Shown here one piece after another: positions 5,822 to 6,872 of a DNA stretch of 6,872 nucleotides; position 1 is the first letter of the stretch, and every line of letters begins with the position of its first letter. Where the stretch lies: positions 3,999 to 10,870 of the forward strand of contig PMBV01000331.1 in assembly GCA_003153055.1 (NCBI GenBank). The letters are read 5' to 3'. Origin of the DNA: Myxococcales bacterium (lineage in GTDB: Bacteria > Myxococcota > Myxococcia > Myxococcales > Myxococcaceae). The notes beneath the pieces were generated by a model. That model was not told where the DNA came from and ran no database searches. It saw only the letters and a program-made list of their open reading frames with translations. Both the position numbers and the translations under genes were made by a program.

Positions 5822-6759
5822 ATGACAATGACCGCCCGTGCATGCAGCGAGCGACCCGGGAACGCTGAGGCATTTGCCGAGCTCGAGCGCGGAGTGCGGG
5901 CCGCGCTGGAGACCTACTCCAATGTGCATCGGGGCAGGTGAAGTCCATTTGCGCGAAGTTCCTTGGCGCGCCCCAGGCCTCCTGTGATGTGATCTTCACC
6001 TCCAATACCACCGAAGCCATCAACCTCGTGGCCGAGAGCCTCGGTCGTGAGTCCGACGGGGGCGCCGAGCCTGTTGTCTTCAATACGCTCCTCGAGCATT
6101 CCTCGAACGATCTGCCTTGGCGTACGGTTGCCGGTGATTCGCTCATCCGGCTCTCGGTGGACGACGAGGGCTTCGTCGATTTGAAGGCGTTGGACGCGCT
6201 CTTGGGCGCATACGGGAAGGACCGAATCAAGCTCGTGGCCGTGAGCGGCGCGTCGAATGTCCTTGGTGTATGCAATGACATCGCCGCAATAGGTGAGCTG
6301 GCTCATCGGCACGGAGCACGTCTGCTGGTCGACGCGGCGCAGCTCGTCGCTCATCGGGAGGTCGACATGGAAGGGTGGGGGGTCGACTATCTCGCCTTCT
6401 CCGCCCACAAGGTCTACGCGCCATTCGGTTGTGGAGTGTTGATGGCCCGAAAGGGGCTGCTGCGTTTCGATCCGGCAGAGCTCGAGCTGATCCGATCATC
6501 CGGCGAAGAGAACGCGGGGGGCATCGCTGCCCTGGGCAAGGCGCTGGTGCTCCTGCAACGGACCGGCATGGATCTGATCGAGGAGGAAGAGCGAGGCCTG
6601 ACGCGACGGACGCTGCGAGGTCTGGCCCAGATACCGGGTCTCAGCGTCCACGGCGTCAAGGGCCCTGACTCGCCCGGGTTTGCCCAGAAGCTCGGCGTCA
6701 TCGCGTTCGAGCTCAAGGGCATGACGCCCAACCGAGTGGCTCCCAGCCATCCTAGATGA
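5822..6759 (+). pseudogene. Broken class V aminotransferase (SufS/NifS-fold), frameshifted and C-terminally truncated
   Basis: The main body, readable from a GTG at 5938 (273 codons), is a PLP-dependent class V enzyme. It has FTSNTTEAINLVAESL (PLP phosphate site), the cofactor-stacking histidine in LLEHSSND (H54), DAAQ (D132 binding the PLP nitrogen, Q135) and FSAHKVYAPFG with the Schiff-base lysine K158. The N-terminal piece lies in another frame. From ATG 5822 (or 5828; GGAG at 5808-5811) it reads 39 codons ending ELERGVRAALETYSNVHRGR, then TGA at 5939-5941. NVHRG is a class V N-terminal motif. In SufS about 14 residues separate it from the AR...F helix that meets VKSICAKFLGA here, and those residues are absent, so an internal deletion with frameshift is the simplest reading. 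The protein also ends soon after LKGMTPNRVA, without the RxGxxCA cysteine-loop region and last helices. Any product from 5938 would lack both ends. Lines 6061 and 6241 have 57-58% GC against 70-75% in neighbours. Sequencing error is an alternative for the frame break. Confidence 0.75.
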
Positions 6760-6872
6760 GATGCGATCGGCCGGATGGTGACCAGGCTCGAAGGGTGCGG
6801 GAGTGCGCAGGGGCCTCAAGGGGCGCGTGCGTCACCTCAGTCTGCAGTGCCGAGTCCTTCATCCTGGGCGGA

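Noticed and set aside
5732..5929. Minus-strand 65-codon ORF rich in cysteine (C-terminal half with CTGGHCHAWC and SDCAC), resembling a small toxin or peptide precursor
   Set aside because: Its first half is antisense to the well-matched N-terminal aminotransferase piece, it has no nearby modification or export gene, and the cysteines can arise from GCA/GCG-rich complement. A homologue search could revive it.
6752..6862. Minus-strand ORF of 36 codons at the right edge beginning MKDSALQTEV
   Set aside because: Very short, no recognisable motif and no context to support it.

Overview
The window is high-GC bacterial DNA (hand counts of single lines give about 70-75% in the main genes) with closely packed genes, short intergenic gaps and the G/C-ending codons of a large GC-rich genome. 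The gene set (MacB/FtsX-type export permease, many small proteins of unknown function, a lipoprotein, a ferritin-like protein) would fit a myxobacterium-like proteobacterium. That assignment is an inference from general character; no rRNA or taxonomic marker is present.

Left part, plus strand (1-2569): the C-terminal end of an ABC-transporter ATPase overlaps by 4 bases a full-length MacB-type permease, so together they form an ABC export or lipoprotein-handling module whose start lies outside the window. After a 64-base gap comes a likely three-gene run: a Nudix hydrolase with a perfect Nudix box, a 75-residue protein of unknown function, and a small two-repeat TPR protein.

Middle part, minus strand (2584-3812): a small lipoprotein of unknown function, convergent with the TPR gene, lies downstream of a ferritin/rubrerythrin-like four-helix protein.

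Right part: a two-gene minus-strand operon (3974-5721) encodes a short-chain dehydrogenase and a Gfo/Idh/MocA oxidoreductase. They are coupled by an ATGA overlap and a strong Shine-Dalgarno sequence, a pairing typical of sugar or polyol modification. Diverging from it across about 100 bases is a damaged class V (SufS/NifS-fold) aminotransferase gene (5822-6759). Its N-terminal piece and its main body are in different frames, the segment that normally joins them is missing, and the C-terminal cysteine-loop region is absent. Its GC content, about 57-63% in the lines counted, is lower than that of its neighbours, which suggests a decaying, possibly acquired gene.

I found no RNA genes, CRISPR array, insertion sequence or complete mobile element, and no convincing novel multi-gene system. 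The points most worth a second look are the broken aminotransferase, the unusual active-site spacing of the dehydrogenase, the non-canonical fourth helix of the ferritin-like protein, and the unassigned 75-residue protein and lipoprotein.
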